From Paludibacter sp. (GTDB taxonomy: Bacteria; Bacteroidota; Bacteroidia; Bacteroidales; Paludibacteraceae): 64,000 nt of DNA. Of the stretch, positions 8,323 to 17,089 are shown piece by piece. Where the stretch lies: positions 283,813 through 347,812 of the forward strand of contig JAFLKK010000007.1 of assembly GCA_019163375.1 (NCBI GenBank). Reading direction: 5' to 3'. Position numbers and translations under genes: made by a program. Under the pieces are notes generated by a model, which saw only the letters and a list, made by a program, of their open reading frames with translations, was not told the origin of the DNA and made no database searches. How positions within the stretch are numbered: the first letter of the stretch is position 1; each line of letters opens with the position of its first letter.

Positions 8323-10224
8323 ATGTATAAAAGATTTATTTTTAGTTTGATTTTATTATCACTTTGCATTATTATTTCTGCTAAGGAGCTAATGTATCCG
8401 GTGAGTGAAATTCCAGCTGCATTGCTGCAAAATGCGCACACTGTTATGCGTGTATATAAACAGGAAGTAGAGATTAAATCCGAGAAATCGGCTATTGTAT
8501 CAGTAACCGAAGTGCGCACTATTCTGAATAAAAATGGGGAGGATAATGCCTATTTTAGTCGACTATATAGCCCAATGTTTAAGTTATCAAATATAAAAGG
8601 AAAAGTTTACAATGAATTGGGAAAGCAAATAAAATCTTTGGGAGGGGATGATGTAATCGATCACAGTGCAATAAGTGGTTTCTCTCTATACGATGATAAC
8701 AGAGTGAAGTACATAAATCCGAAATACTTAACTTACCCATTTACTGTTGAATATACCTATACTATTGATTTAAACCAAACTTTTACTTTGCCAGACTGGG
8801 ATCATGATACAGAAAATACATCATACGAAACTTCAATATTTATTGTAAAATCCCCAATGGGGTATTCTTTTCGTTACAGAGAATACAACTTGCCAAAAGG
8901 AGTTGTAAAAACGACGCAAGATGATAAAGATATTTACACATGGTCAATTACTAATCTTACTGCCAGAACTTATGAACCTATGGCATCAAAATTAACTCCA
9001 AATTATCCTTTAGTTCGTTTAGCTCCTAATAAATTCGATCTAGGAGAAATAAGAGGATCTACTGAAACATGGAAAGATTTCGGTGTATGGTTAACTAGTT
9101 TGAATGACAAAAAAGATGTGCTACCGGAGCCTACAAAGGTCAAAATGAGAGAAATAACTGCAGCATGCAAGACTGATTTAGAAAAAGTAAAAGTTGTTTA
9201 CGAGTACATGCAACAAAAAACCCGCTATGTGAATATTTCAATAGGGATAGGCGGATTACAACCATTTGATGCAGAAATTGTTGACAAAACATCGTATGGC
9301 GATTGTAAAGCACTATCTAACTACACAAAGGCATTGTTAGCCTGCGTGGGAGTCAAATCATATTACACAATCGTAAATGCCGGAAGTTCACAAAATGACA
9401 CTGAAATAGGATTCCCATCGAATCAATTTAATCATGTTATGGTTTGTGTCCCTCTCGAAAAAGATACGGTTTGGTTGGAGTGTACTAGCCAACGGAAACC
9501 TTGTGGGTTTAATGGTGATTTTACTGATGACCGAGATGTGTTGATTGTTGATGGAGAAAACAGTAAATTGGTACATACACGTATCTATCCGGCAGCCGAG
9601 AATTGTATTAACAGATCCACAAAGGTCAATCTGGCTGATATTGAGTCGGGAGATGCAACAGCATCTGCAAAATATATAGGATTGTGCTATGATGATATGA
9701 TGCCGATTTATTACGCCGATGATGCAGACAAGCTGAAAAAAATCACACAAAGCATAGAGCTTCCATCCTTCTCACTTACAAAGTTTTCACTTGTCGAAAA
9801 TCGGAGTAAAACTCCTTCGTTGGATGAGTATTTGAATCTGACTTTCACAAATTATATCAAAAAAATGGGTGATATTGCTTTGTTGCCATTGAACTTTATG
9901 AACCGGCTGAGTTCTATTCCTGATAAAGTTAGGAACCGTAAGACAGATATGTGTATCCGTCGATCCTATATGGAAAATGACACTGTCACTTATCAATTGC
10001 CTAAGGGGTATCAGGTAACTGACTTGCCTCAAAAAACAGAACTTGTAAGTAAATTTGGGAAATACATTTCTCAATCGACTCAAAAAGGAAGTGAAATTAC
10101 GTACACTCGCCGTTTTGAATTGACGAAAGGTACATTCCCCGCACAGGATTATACGGATTTCAGGGATTTTCTGGAGCAGATTGCAACGGCCGATGGAGTG
10201 GTTGCAAGCTTGAAGAAGATATAA
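8323..10224 (+). CDS. DUF3857 and transglutaminase-like exported protein
   Basis: This 633-residue protein has a signal peptide (FIFSLILLSLCIIISA), an N-terminal DUF3857 domain (about 25-230) and a transglutaminase-like domain (about 260-400). In the latter, SYGDCKALSNY supplies the nucleophile Cys328, QFNHVMV supplies His371 and WLECT puts Glu386 where Asp is usual. A C-terminal beta domain follows. Transglutaminase-like folds act as peptidases or acyl-transferases; the substrate here is unknown. Such tandem DUF3857 genes are frequent in Bacteroidota. It ends just before a hairpin terminator and is the last gene of its transcript. Confidence 0.85.
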   Translation: MYKRFIFSLILLSLCIIISAKELMYPVSEIPAALLQNAHTVMRVYKQEVEIKSEKSAIVSVTEVRTILNKNGEDNAYFSRLYSPMFKLSNIKGKVYNELGKQIKSLGGDDVIDHSAISGFSLYDDNRVKYINPKYLTYPFTVEYTYTIDLNQTFTLPDWDHDTENTSYETSIFIVKSPMGYSFRYREYNLPKGVVKTTQDDKDIYTWSITNLTARTYEPMASKLTPNYPLVRLAPNKFDLGEIRGSTETWKDFGVWLTSLNDKKDVLPEPTKVKMREITAACKTDLEKVKVVYEYMQQKTRYVNISIGIGGLQPFDAEIVDKTSYGDCKALSNYTKALLACVGVKSYYTIVNAGSSQNDTEIGFPSNQFNHVMVCVPLEKDTVWLECTSQRKPCGFNGDFTDDRDVLIVDGENSKLVHTRIYPAAENCINRSTKVNLADIESGDATASAKYIGLCYDDMMPIYYADDADKLKKITQSIELPSFSLTKFSLVENRSKTPSLDEYLNLTFTNYIKKMGDIALLPLNFMNRLSSIPDKVRNRKTDMCIRRSYMENDTVTYQLPKGYQVTDLPQKTELVSKFGKYISQSTQKGSEITYTRRFELTKGTFPAQDYTDFRDFLEQIATADGVVASLKKI

Positions 10225-10239
10225 GGCTTAAAAATAAAT

Positions 10240-10276
10240 CGCCCCGTTTAGCACTATTCATGCGCTAAACGGGGCG
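10240..10276. terminator. Terminator hairpin between convergent genes
   Basis: A perfect 13-bp GC-rich stem (10240-10252 with 10264-10276) surrounds an 11-base loop. The T-rich tail (TTTATTTTTAAG) is on the minus-strand side, so it best serves transcripts from the TPR-regulator cluster, but it can also close the DUF3857 transcript. Confidence 0.7.
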
Positions 10277-10688
10277 AACTATATCACAAAAGGTGAGTGG
10301 TATAATTTCTCTCTAAAAAATTTACAAGTCGCATTTTCCTTATCATGGTTTAGGTTGTGAGGACAAACGCCTTATGGGTTTCACTATCACCATACTTGAA
10401 TATACCGCTCATTCCTTTTGCTTATAAAATGCAAAAATTAAGTGCTGTGTGTTTATAGTACAATAGTAGAAAAATATTGCTACATTTTTGTGCGGCTAAA
10501 TTAGAGAATACACCTAGTCTAACCAAATTTGGGACGAAAATAGTTTGGACATCTTAAAAAATAATTCGCTGAAATTCAAGACAATACAATCGTTAATGCG
10601 ATTATTTTTGGACATTGGGTAAGTCGCCTTAAATATTTACTTAAATTGAGCCAAATCTCTACAAGGTATAAAAATAAACGAGCTACAT
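10277..10688. other. Intergenic stretch of about 410 bases without a gene
   Basis: There is no credible open frame in either direction. The noteworthy parts are a 10-bp palindrome CCAAATTTGG (10523-10532) followed by GACGAAAA, and two TTTGGACAT-like motifs nearby. The same layout recurs downstream of the fourth TPR regulator, near 16917. Confidence 0.4.
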
Positions 10689-12284
10689 TTAGATGTGGTT
10701 GGAAACACTTTCATTTAAAAATGCATCTAATTCTTTTGCACTTTTCAAATTTAATTTTTGAGCAACTCGTTGTTTCATTTTATATAAACCTTCGGTGGTC
10801 GTTTCTAATATAAGAATCCTATCTGCACTGGAAATATTCAACAGTTGAAGACAGCACCAACTAATTTCCTTGCGACTTAGAGCTGGATAGTTCGCTTGAA
10901 GTTTATCTATTATTCCATTGAATGCATGATTCATTTCACAAGTAAAAACATCCCAGTTATTTATATGCAGGCTGTTGTTGTACACTTCCTTGTCTAACTT
11001 TATTCTATCATTAGGCAATGCATGCTTGCGCGTAACTGCCTGAATCGCTTTTGAATCCTCGATTTTTTTACTTATACTTTGACTAACAAAAACCTGTTTT
11101 TTATTTAGCTCAGTTTTATATCCATCGAGCTCTTGCTTTTTAATTTTATTCCGCTTGTAGAAGAAATACGAAATAGCACCACCAAGCAAAGCAACCACAA
11201 CTAATAGCAAAATGGTTATTGCTAAACTTTGCCTTGCACCAGTGGTTTCGATAGAATTTGCATGCAAGTCTTCAATAACAGTGGCTTTCGTTTGAGACTC
11301 TAAGATACGAATGGAGTCTGTATATTGCTGGTAATTACTCATATATTTACCCATGAGTTTTATATCTCCTTTCAAGTAAGTTGTATTTACCAGTATAAGG
11401 TAACAGCCGCGTCGGGTAAAAAAGTCGGCAGGATATTTTAAGGACTTTTTTACATACAGTTCAGCAGAATCATTTCTATTTTTGTTTGCATATGCATCTG
11501 CAAGCAAAAAATACCGAGCAGCATAGCCTGTTCTTTTTGCAGGATATTGCAAGCTTATTCTCAAATAGTGTATTGCAGAATCAGGTAGGTCTGATATTAA
11601 ATAGACATTCCCAATCTCCTGATATGCACCACCAAGCAATAGTGAATCAGCAGTTTGCTGAATAACATTATGATAACACTTAAGTGCAGACTTAAATTCC
11701 TTAGCACACCTGTATGTTACTCCAATGTCCAACATTGAACAGCATACAGCATTCTTATTTTGGACTTTCTCAAAATATTTTGAGGCTAGTAAGTACTTTT
11801 CTCTTGCTTCTTTGTGCTGTTGTTGCGCAGAATATATTTTACCCATGTCGGAATACACTTCACCAAGGGTGTTGTAATCTGTTTCAATATTTAGGTTGTC
11901 CAACGCTTTTAGATATTCTGAAGTAGCCAGTTCAAATTTATTTTTGTACAGATATGTTCGCCCTTTGTACAAATAGCAACTCCCAAGCCGAATTTTATCA
12001 TCTCTCCTTGTATAGTAATCTATTGAGAAGTTCAGCAACGAAATGGGCTGCATCTGTAAACCACTAGCGTCCATCGATTTGAAAAGAAGCAGCCCATATA
12101 ATGCCCGGTTAGCATACGTGGTGTATTTTTCAGGATGTAATTGTTGCAGTATATGTAATGCTGAATCGGGGTGATCCTCTATTATTTTCTCTGCTATTCT
12201 TAGCTCATTAGGAGTCTTTGAACAACTCGTAAAGCTGAAAGTAAGTAGAGTAATAATTAGACTATATAGTGTGATGAATCTCAT
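10689..12284 (-). CDS. Transmembrane TPR regulator, copy 1
   Basis: The start at 12284 (MRFITLYS) gives 531 residues; a start three codons earlier is possible. An N-terminal export signal ends at a Cys (FTSC-SK), suggesting a lipoprotein or a signal anchor. Repeated 34-40-residue helical pairs with TPR features (YLYKGRTYLYKNKFELA, ALKCYHNV, SAIHYLRISL) follow to about residue 330. One membrane helix lies at about 353-375, then a charged helix. The C-terminal 60 residues (LSRKEISWCCLQLLN ... LYKMKQRVAQKLNL) resemble the helix-turn-helix end of Bacteroidota TPR regulators. Topology implies outside sensing and cytoplasmic DNA binding. It is the most divergent of the three adjacent copies. Confidence 0.75.
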   Translation of the reverse strand: MRFITLYSLIITLLTFSFTSCSKTPNELRIAEKIIEDHPDSALHILQQLHPEKYTTYANRALYGLLLFKSMDASGLQMQPISLLNFSIDYYTRRDDKIRLGSCYLYKGRTYLYKNKFELATSEYLKALDNLNIETDYNTLGEVYSDMGKIYSAQQQHKEAREKYLLASKYFEKVQNKNAVCCSMLDIGVTYRCAKEFKSALKCYHNVIQQTADSLLLGGAYQEIGNVYLISDLPDSAIHYLRISLQYPAKRTGYAARYFLLADAYANKNRNDSAELYVKKSLKYPADFFTRRGCYLILVNTTYLKGDIKLMGKYMSNYQQYTDSIRILESQTKATVIEDLHANSIETTGARQSLAITILLLVVVALLGGAISYFFYKRNKIKKQELDGYKTELNKKQVFVSQSISKKIEDSKAIQAVTRKHALPNDRIKLDKEVYNNSLHINNWDVFTCEMNHAFNGIIDKLQANYPALSRKEISWCCLQLLNISSADRILILETTTEGLYKMKQRVAQKLNLKSAKELDAFLNESVSNHI

Positions 12285-12336
12285 AATAAGCAATTGAAAC
12301 CTATAGTATCGAACAATCTGATACTGTCATTTTTTG

Positions 12337-12344
12337 CAAATTTA
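12337..12344 (-). promoter_or_regulatory. Candidate -7 element for TPR regulator copy 1
   Basis: On the minus strand this reads TAAATTTG, fitting TAnnTTTG. The same element and flanks occur upstream of copy 2 (14025-14032), because the upstream regions are duplicated. No clear -33 TTTG is present at the expected distance. Confidence 0.4.
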
Positions 12345-12377
12345 CAAAATATAAATCACATTAGCGATGTCGATAAA

Positions 12378-12790
12378 TTAGTTTCTACTCGCTGCTTTAT
12401 TTCTGAGGTACGTGTCCAGTTCCTTTGTACTCACCAGATTTAATTTTTGCGCAATACGTTGTTTTAGTTTGTACAATCCTTCTGTAGTGGTTTCCAGTAA
12501 TAAAACCCTGTCTACATTCGAAATATCCAACAAATGAAGGCAGCACCAACTAATTTCTTTGCGACTTAAAGCAGGGTGATCTGTATGCAGTTTGTCTACA
12601 ATATTATTGAACGCGTGATTCATTTCGGAGGAGAACACGTCCCAATTGTCAATGTGCAGTGCATTGTTATATAGCTCTTTGCTGAGTTTTAGGCGGTCGT
12701 CGGGCTGCGCGTTCCTTCTGGTTTTCGTTTGGATGGATTTCAGCTCTTCAATTTTAGTGCTTATGCTCTGACTAACAAAAACCTGCTTGC
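12378..12790. repeat. Duplicated 3' segment of TPR regulator, copy A
   Basis: About 410 bases covering the 3' end of the second regulator gene are nearly identical to 14066-14478 in the third, with only scattered single-base differences. The central part (about 12530-12750) is the longest unbroken match. The similarity continues leftwards into the intergenic spacer, which is also repeated. Confidence 0.85.
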
Positions 12791-13973
12791 TATCTAATTC
12801 CAACTTACAATTCTCAATTTGCTGTTTCCGAAGCTTGTTTCGGTGGTATAAGTACACACCAATAATCAAGATAATGAGAATCGAGGCAGTAAGTAGTAAA
12901 GTATATAGAGTAAGATTCTGTTTTACAGCAGCCGTCTCCGTCTTGCTATTGTGTTGTTTTTCAATTACTACTGCTTTAGTTTGAGATTCAATGACACGAA
13001 CCGAGTCAGTACATTCCTGATACTTACTCATGTATTTGTTCATCGTTTTCATGTCTTTTCTATTATAAGCAGCGTTCACTACTATTCGGCAACATTCTTT
13101 TTTCACGTGGAAACCCGCTGGATATTTCATGGATTTTAACGCATAGAATGAAGCAGAATCATACTGGCTGATGTTGTAAAAAACACCAGCTAAAGTATAG
13201 TATCTAATTGCAAGGCTCCCTTCTCTAATAGGGTAAGTAAATGATTGCTTGTAGTAATATAAGGAAGAGTCGTATTGATCATTTTTATAGTACGAAGTTC
13301 CTATCTCGGCGAGTGCTGTGCCAAGGGTAAACGAATCAGTGCTTAATAAATATACTTTTTTATAATATAGTCTAGCAATATTGTATTTTTTTTCTACTAC
13401 ATATGTTTGACCAATATTAAGAAACTCATTTAACACAAATTCAGGCCTTTTTGCTTTGTTGAAGATGGAGGATGCCTTTAGATACTTTTTTCGCGCTTCG
13501 ATATTCTCCTTTTGCATAAAGCTAATAGCTGCTAAATCGGAATAATTCTTCCCCAAAAGTAGATTATTAGTATTATTTGTACAGTTCTCTATGGAACTCA
13601 AAAACTCTTTTGTCGCCTTTTCATATTCTTTTTGGGAATACAGTTTTCGTCCTTTATAAAAATATGCTATTGCAAGATATTTTTCATCTTTTTGTTTTAG
13701 ATAATAATCTATCGAAAAGTTTATCAATGAATCCGGTTGTAAGGGCAAATAATTCTTATCCAGAGCTTGAAAAAGGAGGATGCCGAATAACGCCCTGCTG
13801 GCATCAGAACTATATTTTTCAGGAGGTAGTTTTTGTAAGATCTGTAATGCAGAATCAGGATGTTCCTCCATTATTTTTTCTACTATTTTTAGTTCATTAG
13901 GAGTCTTAGAACAACTCATAAAGCTGAAAGCGAGTAGGGCAATAAGTATACTATATAGTGTGATGAATCTCAT
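12378..13973 (-). CDS. Transmembrane TPR regulator, copy 2
   Basis: The frame is open from 14027, but by comparison with copy 1 the start is MRFITLYS at 13973, giving 531 residues. The N-terminal signal ends in SFMSC-SK. A TPR-rich sensor region follows to about residue 330, with repeats such as AIAYFYKGRKLYSQKEYEKA and SSLYYYKQSF. One membrane helix lies at about 353-375 and a cytoplasmic helix plus helix-turn-helix-like domain closes the protein. The last 140 residues are identical to copy 3 except for one Ser/Asn change, while the middle of the TPR region differs clearly. This is the pattern of one output module shared by two sensors. The target genes are unknown. Confidence 0.75.
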   Translation of the reverse strand: MRFITLYSILIALLAFSFMSCSKTPNELKIVEKIMEEHPDSALQILQKLPPEKYSSDASRALFGILLFQALDKNYLPLQPDSLINFSIDYYLKQKDEKYLAIAYFYKGRKLYSQKEYEKATKEFLSSIENCTNNTNNLLLGKNYSDLAAISFMQKENIEARKKYLKASSIFNKAKRPEFVLNEFLNIGQTYVVEKKYNIARLYYKKVYLLSTDSFTLGTALAEIGTSYYKNDQYDSSLYYYKQSFTYPIREGSLAIRYYTLAGVFYNISQYDSASFYALKSMKYPAGFHVKKECCRIVVNAAYNRKDMKTMNKYMSKYQECTDSVRVIESQTKAVVIEKQHNSKTETAAVKQNLTLYTLLLTASILIILIIGVYLYHRNKLRKQQIENCKLELDSKQVFVSQSISTKIEELKSIQTKTRRNAQPDDRLKLSKELYNNALHIDNWDVFSSEMNHAFNNIVDKLHTDHPALSRKEISWCCLHLLDISNVDRVLLLETTTEGLYKLKQRIAQKLNLVSTKELDTYLRNKAASRN

Positions 13974-14024
13974 AATAAGCAATAGGGACATAAAGCATCG
14001 AATAATCTGACACTGTCTTTTTTG

Positions 14025-14032
14025 CAAATTTA
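14025..14032 (-). promoter_or_regulatory. Candidate -7 element for TPR regulator copy 2
   Basis: TAAATTTG on the minus strand, in a spacer almost identical to the one upstream of copy 1. It suggests that both copies start from duplicated promoters and are likely controlled alike. Confidence 0.4.
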
Positions 14033-14065
14033 CAAAATATAATTTACATTAGCGATGTCGATAAA

Positions 14066-14478
14066 TTAGTTTCTATTCGCTGCTTTATTTCGGAGGTACG
14101 TGTCCAGTTCCTTTGTGCTCACCAGATTCAATTTTTGCGCAATACGTTGTTTTAGTTTGTACAACCCTTCCGTAGTGGTTTCCAGCAATAAAACCCTGTC
14201 TACATTCGAAATATCCAACAAATGAAGGCAGCACCAACTAATTTCTTTGCGACTTAAAGCAGGGTGATCTGTATGCAGTTTGTCTACAATATTATTGAAC
14301 GCGTGATTCATTTCGGAGGAGAACACGTCCCAATTGTCAATGTGCAGTGCATTGTTATATAGCTCTTTGCTGAGTTTTAGGCGGTCGTCGGGCTGCGCGT
14401 TCCTTCTGGTTTTCGTTTGGATGGATTTCAACTCTTCTATTTTAGTGCTTATGCTCTGACTAACAAAAACCTGTTTGC
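14066..14478. repeat. Duplicated 3' segment of TPR regulator, copy B
   Basis: This is the partner of 12378-12790. The differences seen (for example near 14093, 14129, 14170 and 14432) are mostly at synonymous positions, so the encoded output domains stay identical. It is the result of a recent duplication or of gene conversion. Confidence 0.85.
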
Positions 14479-15658
14479 TGTCTAATTCCTGCTTGTAATT
14501 CTCAATTTGCTGTTTCCTAAGTCTGCTCCGGTGGTATAAGTAGACACCAATAATCAAGAAAATCAGAATTGAGACTGTTAGGAGTAAAGTATATAGTCTA
14601 AGATTCTGTTTTGTATTTGTAAATTCTATTTTATTATTGTGTTGTTGTTCTATGACTGTTGATTTAGTTTGAGACTCAATACTACGGATAGAATCAGTAT
14701 ATTCCTGATACTTGTTAATGTATTTTTTCATGAGTTTAGCGTCTCCAGTATTATAAGTCGCGTTTGCAATTACTCGACAGCATTCTCTGTTTATATATAC
14801 GTTGCCTCCTGTACAATTCAATGATTTCATTGCATAAATGGTGGCTGAGTCAAACTTATCTATGTCGAAGAATACATTCGCTAAAGAACTATACCTGAGA
14901 GAAAGGTTATTATCCCTAGAAGGGTATGTCAACGATTTCTTGTAATAGTATAATGTTGAGTCAAATTGTTTGTTGTTGTAGTACGTGGCTCCAATCTCGT
15001 TTAAAGCTATACCAATTGTGAACGGGTCTTTGCTTAAGGAATATACTTTTCTAAAGTAGGATCTCGCAGTAATATATTTATTTTCAAATAGATACGAAAT
15101 TCCAGTAGTTATTAATGTCAAATATACAAATTCTGTTTTTCCCGCTTTTAGATAAATTGAGGTTGCCAATTGACTCTTTCTTCTCCCCTCTTTATAATTC
15201 CTTTGCTTAAGACATATAGTTGCTAAGTCTTCATAATTTTTACCTAAGAGCAGAAAGTCAGAATTTGGATTACAGTTATCTATCGATTTGTAAAATTCTG
15301 CTGAGGCTTTCTCATACTTCATTTCATTTTTGAGTTTTCTCCCCTTGTAAAAAAAGGCTATTGCAAGGTTTGATTTATCCTTTTGCCTCAGATAATAGTC
15401 AATTGAAAAGTTTATCAATGAATCCGGTTGCAAAGGCATATAATTTTTATCCAGAGCTTGAAACAGGAGGATGCCGTATAATGCCCTATTGGCATCAGAA
15501 CTATATTTTTCAGGAGGTAATTTTTGAAGGATGTGCAATGCGGTATCGGGATGCTCTTCCATTATTTGTTCTACTCTTTTTAGCTCATCGGGGATATAGG
15601 AGCAACTTACGAATAAAACACATAGAACCAGAAAAAGAATACGTGGAGGTGTGATCAT
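14066..15658 (-). CDS. Transmembrane TPR regulator, copy 3
   Basis: This 530-residue product starts MITPPRILFLVL, and a signal ends at FVSC-SY, a possible lipidation Cys. The layout matches its neighbours: TPR-like repeats to about residue 330, a membrane helix at about 352-374 (LYTLLLTVSILIFLIIGVYL), a charged helix, then a helix-turn-helix-like end with the cluster-wide motif SRKEISWCCL. The first 110 residues are also very close to copy 2 (shared KLPPEKYSSDA and QPDSLINFSIDYYL), whereas residues about 120-340 diverge. A -7-like TACTTTTG lies at 15730-15737. Regulation of nearby or distant surface genes is inference. Confidence 0.75.
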   Translation of the reverse strand: MITPPRILFLVLCVLFVSCSYIPDELKRVEQIMEEHPDTALHILQKLPPEKYSSDANRALYGILLFQALDKNYMPLQPDSLINFSIDYYLRQKDKSNLAIAFFYKGRKLKNEMKYEKASAEFYKSIDNCNPNSDFLLLGKNYEDLATICLKQRNYKEGRRKSQLATSIYLKAGKTEFVYLTLITTGISYLFENKYITARSYFRKVYSLSKDPFTIGIALNEIGATYYNNKQFDSTLYYYKKSLTYPSRDNNLSLRYSSLANVFFDIDKFDSATIYAMKSLNCTGGNVYINRECCRVIANATYNTGDAKLMKKYINKYQEYTDSIRSIESQTKSTVIEQQHNNKIEFTNTKQNLRLYTLLLTVSILIFLIIGVYLYHRSRLRKQQIENYKQELDSKQVFVSQSISTKIEELKSIQTKTRRNAQPDDRLKLSKELYNNALHIDNWDVFSSEMNHAFNNIVDKLHTDHPALSRKEISWCCLHLLDISNVDRVLLLETTTEGLYKLKQRIAQKLNLVSTKELDTYLRNKAANRN

Positions 15659-15729
15659 AACTTTGTACTTGCATATGGCAACCCCGGTTTCTTACTGTAG
15701 ATTAAGAGACGCCAAAGTTTGCCTTAATG

Positions 15730-15737
15730 CAAAAGTA
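15730..15737 (-). promoter_or_regulatory. Candidate -7 element for TPR regulator copy 3
   Basis: TACTTTTG on the minus strand, 72 bases upstream of the start codon. This upstream region is not the duplicated one seen before copies 1 and 2. Confidence 0.45.
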
Positions 15738-15835
15738 CAAATTTATTTTAAAAAAACGATTGGAAAGATAAAGGTACGTTAGCTGATCGTACAATCAGTA
15801 AAAATTTAATGCGATAAAATAGTTGAAAATACAAT

Positions 15836-16345
15836 TTAGGCCTTGCAAAGCCACGCTCTAAATGCGACTCCACATGCAGGAATGTCATTTTTAGGGTTAC
15901 GACCTATCGGCTTAAAATTCTCATAGCCTTGAACTACTTGTTCGGCCGATTTCTCGTTTTGCGGAGCTGCTTTTTCTCCAAGAATTTCCACCGTTGTTTC
16001 AAACATGCCCTGTCTAAGCTCGTTGCTCGGAATAATCGATACATTTACCGAGTTTACGTTTGGGTTCCAGGTTTTGTTGTACAACTGCCCTTTGATAATC
16101 GGATACATGGATACCAAGCCGGTATCTACTTTGTTACCGTTAAAAACAAGATCAGATGTTTTTTTGTTGAAAGTTGTAATTACCTTCGTAGCAAAATCGT
16201 GGTCAATTTCAAGACCCTCTTTTATCATTTCATTAATAATGTCCGACAAATATAGATTTTTGTTTATAGTAACTTCTGCACTATATTCGTTTGTGTTGTA
16301 TGACTGATTGTTTTTTGTCAGCCAGGCCTTTAATATTTTTATCAT
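15836..16345 (-). CDS. HU-like DNA-binding domain protein
   Basis: This 169-residue protein resembles the N-terminal HU/IHF-like domain of the Bacteroidota DNA-binding family often annotated with DUF4469. Matching parts are IKAWLTKN near the start, LSDIINEMIKEGLEIDHDFATKVITTF (helices), the turn NGNKVDTGLVSMYPIIKGQLYN, and a beta segment ending in VEILGEKAAP. The Ig-like C-terminal domain of longer relatives is absent; a short tail ending RAWLCKA follows instead. It lies between a regulator gene and the DUF3244 gene on the same strand. Relatives may act as nucleoid or surface-locus proteins; the role here is unknown. Confidence 0.65.
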   Translation of the reverse strand: MIKILKAWLTKNNQSYNTNEYSAEVTINKNLYLSDIINEMIKEGLEIDHDFATKVITTFNKKTSDLVFNGNKVDTGLVSMYPIIKGQLYNKTWNPNVNSVNVSIIPSNELRQGMFETTVEILGEKAAPQNEKSAEQVVQGYENFKPIGRNPKNDIPACGVAFRAWLCKA

Positions 16346-16395
16346 ACCCTAAAGTGTTTTGAAAGTTTCTATTTATTGATTGTCGTTGCTTTAAT

Positions 16396-16424
16396 AACGA
16401 GGCGGTAGTATAGCCCGCCTCGTT
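16396..16424. terminator. Hairpin terminator after the DUF3244 gene
   Basis: A 10-bp GC-rich stem (AACGAGGCGG at 16396-16405 with CCGCCTCGTT at 16415-16424) lies 12 bases beyond the DUF3244 stop. The richer T-tract is on the plus-strand side, so termination strength for the minus strand is uncertain. Confidence 0.6.
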
Positions 16425-16435
16425 TTAAGTTTTTC

Positions 16436-16822
16436 TTATAGTTCGAATTCTCCTACTAAGTTGGTTGAACCATAGCTGATTTTTAAAGTGTAAACGCCAC
16501 CATCGAAATTTTGAGTGTCGATATACGCATCTAGTGTTGTAAAGGTGTCAACTGTTTCCAGATAAACTACTTCGCCGTTTTCATTTTCTACTGTTACAAG
16601 TGCAGTACCTACGGGGTACAAAAAGTTTAGAGTGACGTCAGTTTCATTTTGTGTTACATTAAGGGCGATGCTAACTGGTGCTCTTGTTCCTGTACTAGGG
16701 ATATTGTAGTCGCTTGGATCTTCACTTTTTATAGGCACATCTCTTGCAGAAGTACTTTGAAAAGGAAGAGTAAATAGCAGTAGCATAAGAATGCTAAAAA
16801 GGGGTAAATTAATTTTTTTCAT
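16436..16822 (-). CDS. DUF3244 secreted protein
   Basis: I place the start at 16822 (MKKINLPLFS), giving 128 residues with a signal peptide that ends near SARDVPIK; the open frame extends 21 codons further without a signal. The mature part is a small beta-sandwich-like domain typical of DUF3244. Its core (SIALNVTQNETDVTLNF, TVENENGEVVYLETVD, GGVYTLKISYG) matches the family pattern of a short secreted domain ending in a G-x-Y-T-L strand. It is predicted to be periplasmic or extracellular. It lies between TPR regulator 4 and the HU-like gene. In Bacteroidales such genes are, as I recall, found near TPR regulators; a ligand role is speculation. Confidence 0.75.
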   Translation of the reverse strand: MKKINLPLFSILMLLLFTLPFQSTSARDVPIKSEDPSDYNIPSTGTRAPVSIALNVTQNETDVTLNFLYPVGTALVTVENENGEVVYLETVDTFTTLDAYIDTQNFDGGVYTLKISYGSTNLVGEFEL

Positions 16823-16915
16823 ACACATTGCGTTTTTGTAAAGTGATACTTGTAGTTTTATAAATGTAAAAGGGTGTTCTTTCAAGGTGCTAAGTTATAC
16901 ATAGCATACAATAGT

Positions 16916-17023
16916 TCCAAATATTTGGACGAAATAAAGTAGGACAAGCCATTTTGCATTTGTCTTATTTTCAGGGAGATACGACTGGACAAGCGGAAAA
17001 AATCAGGACAAGCAAAAATGGAC
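16916..17023 (+). repeat. Palindrome and direct GGACAAGC repeats
   Basis: A 14-bp palindrome TCCAAATATTTGGA (16916-16929) is followed by ACGAAA. Three exact copies of GGACAAGC then follow at 16942, 16987 and 17006, and a further GGAC at 17020. The block lies downstream of TPR regulator 4 and upstream of the DUF3244 gene, where it could be an operator array. Confidence 0.5.
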
Positions 17024-17089
17024 CGAAAATAAGGGGGTAAAAGTGGAGGGATAAAACCAGGAAATTGAAGTAAAGCAGTTGAGAAATGA

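Noticed and set aside
16942-17023. Possible CRISPR-like repeats
   Set aside because: The repeat unit is only 8 bases with uneven spacing (45 and 19), no spacers of equal length and no cas genes.
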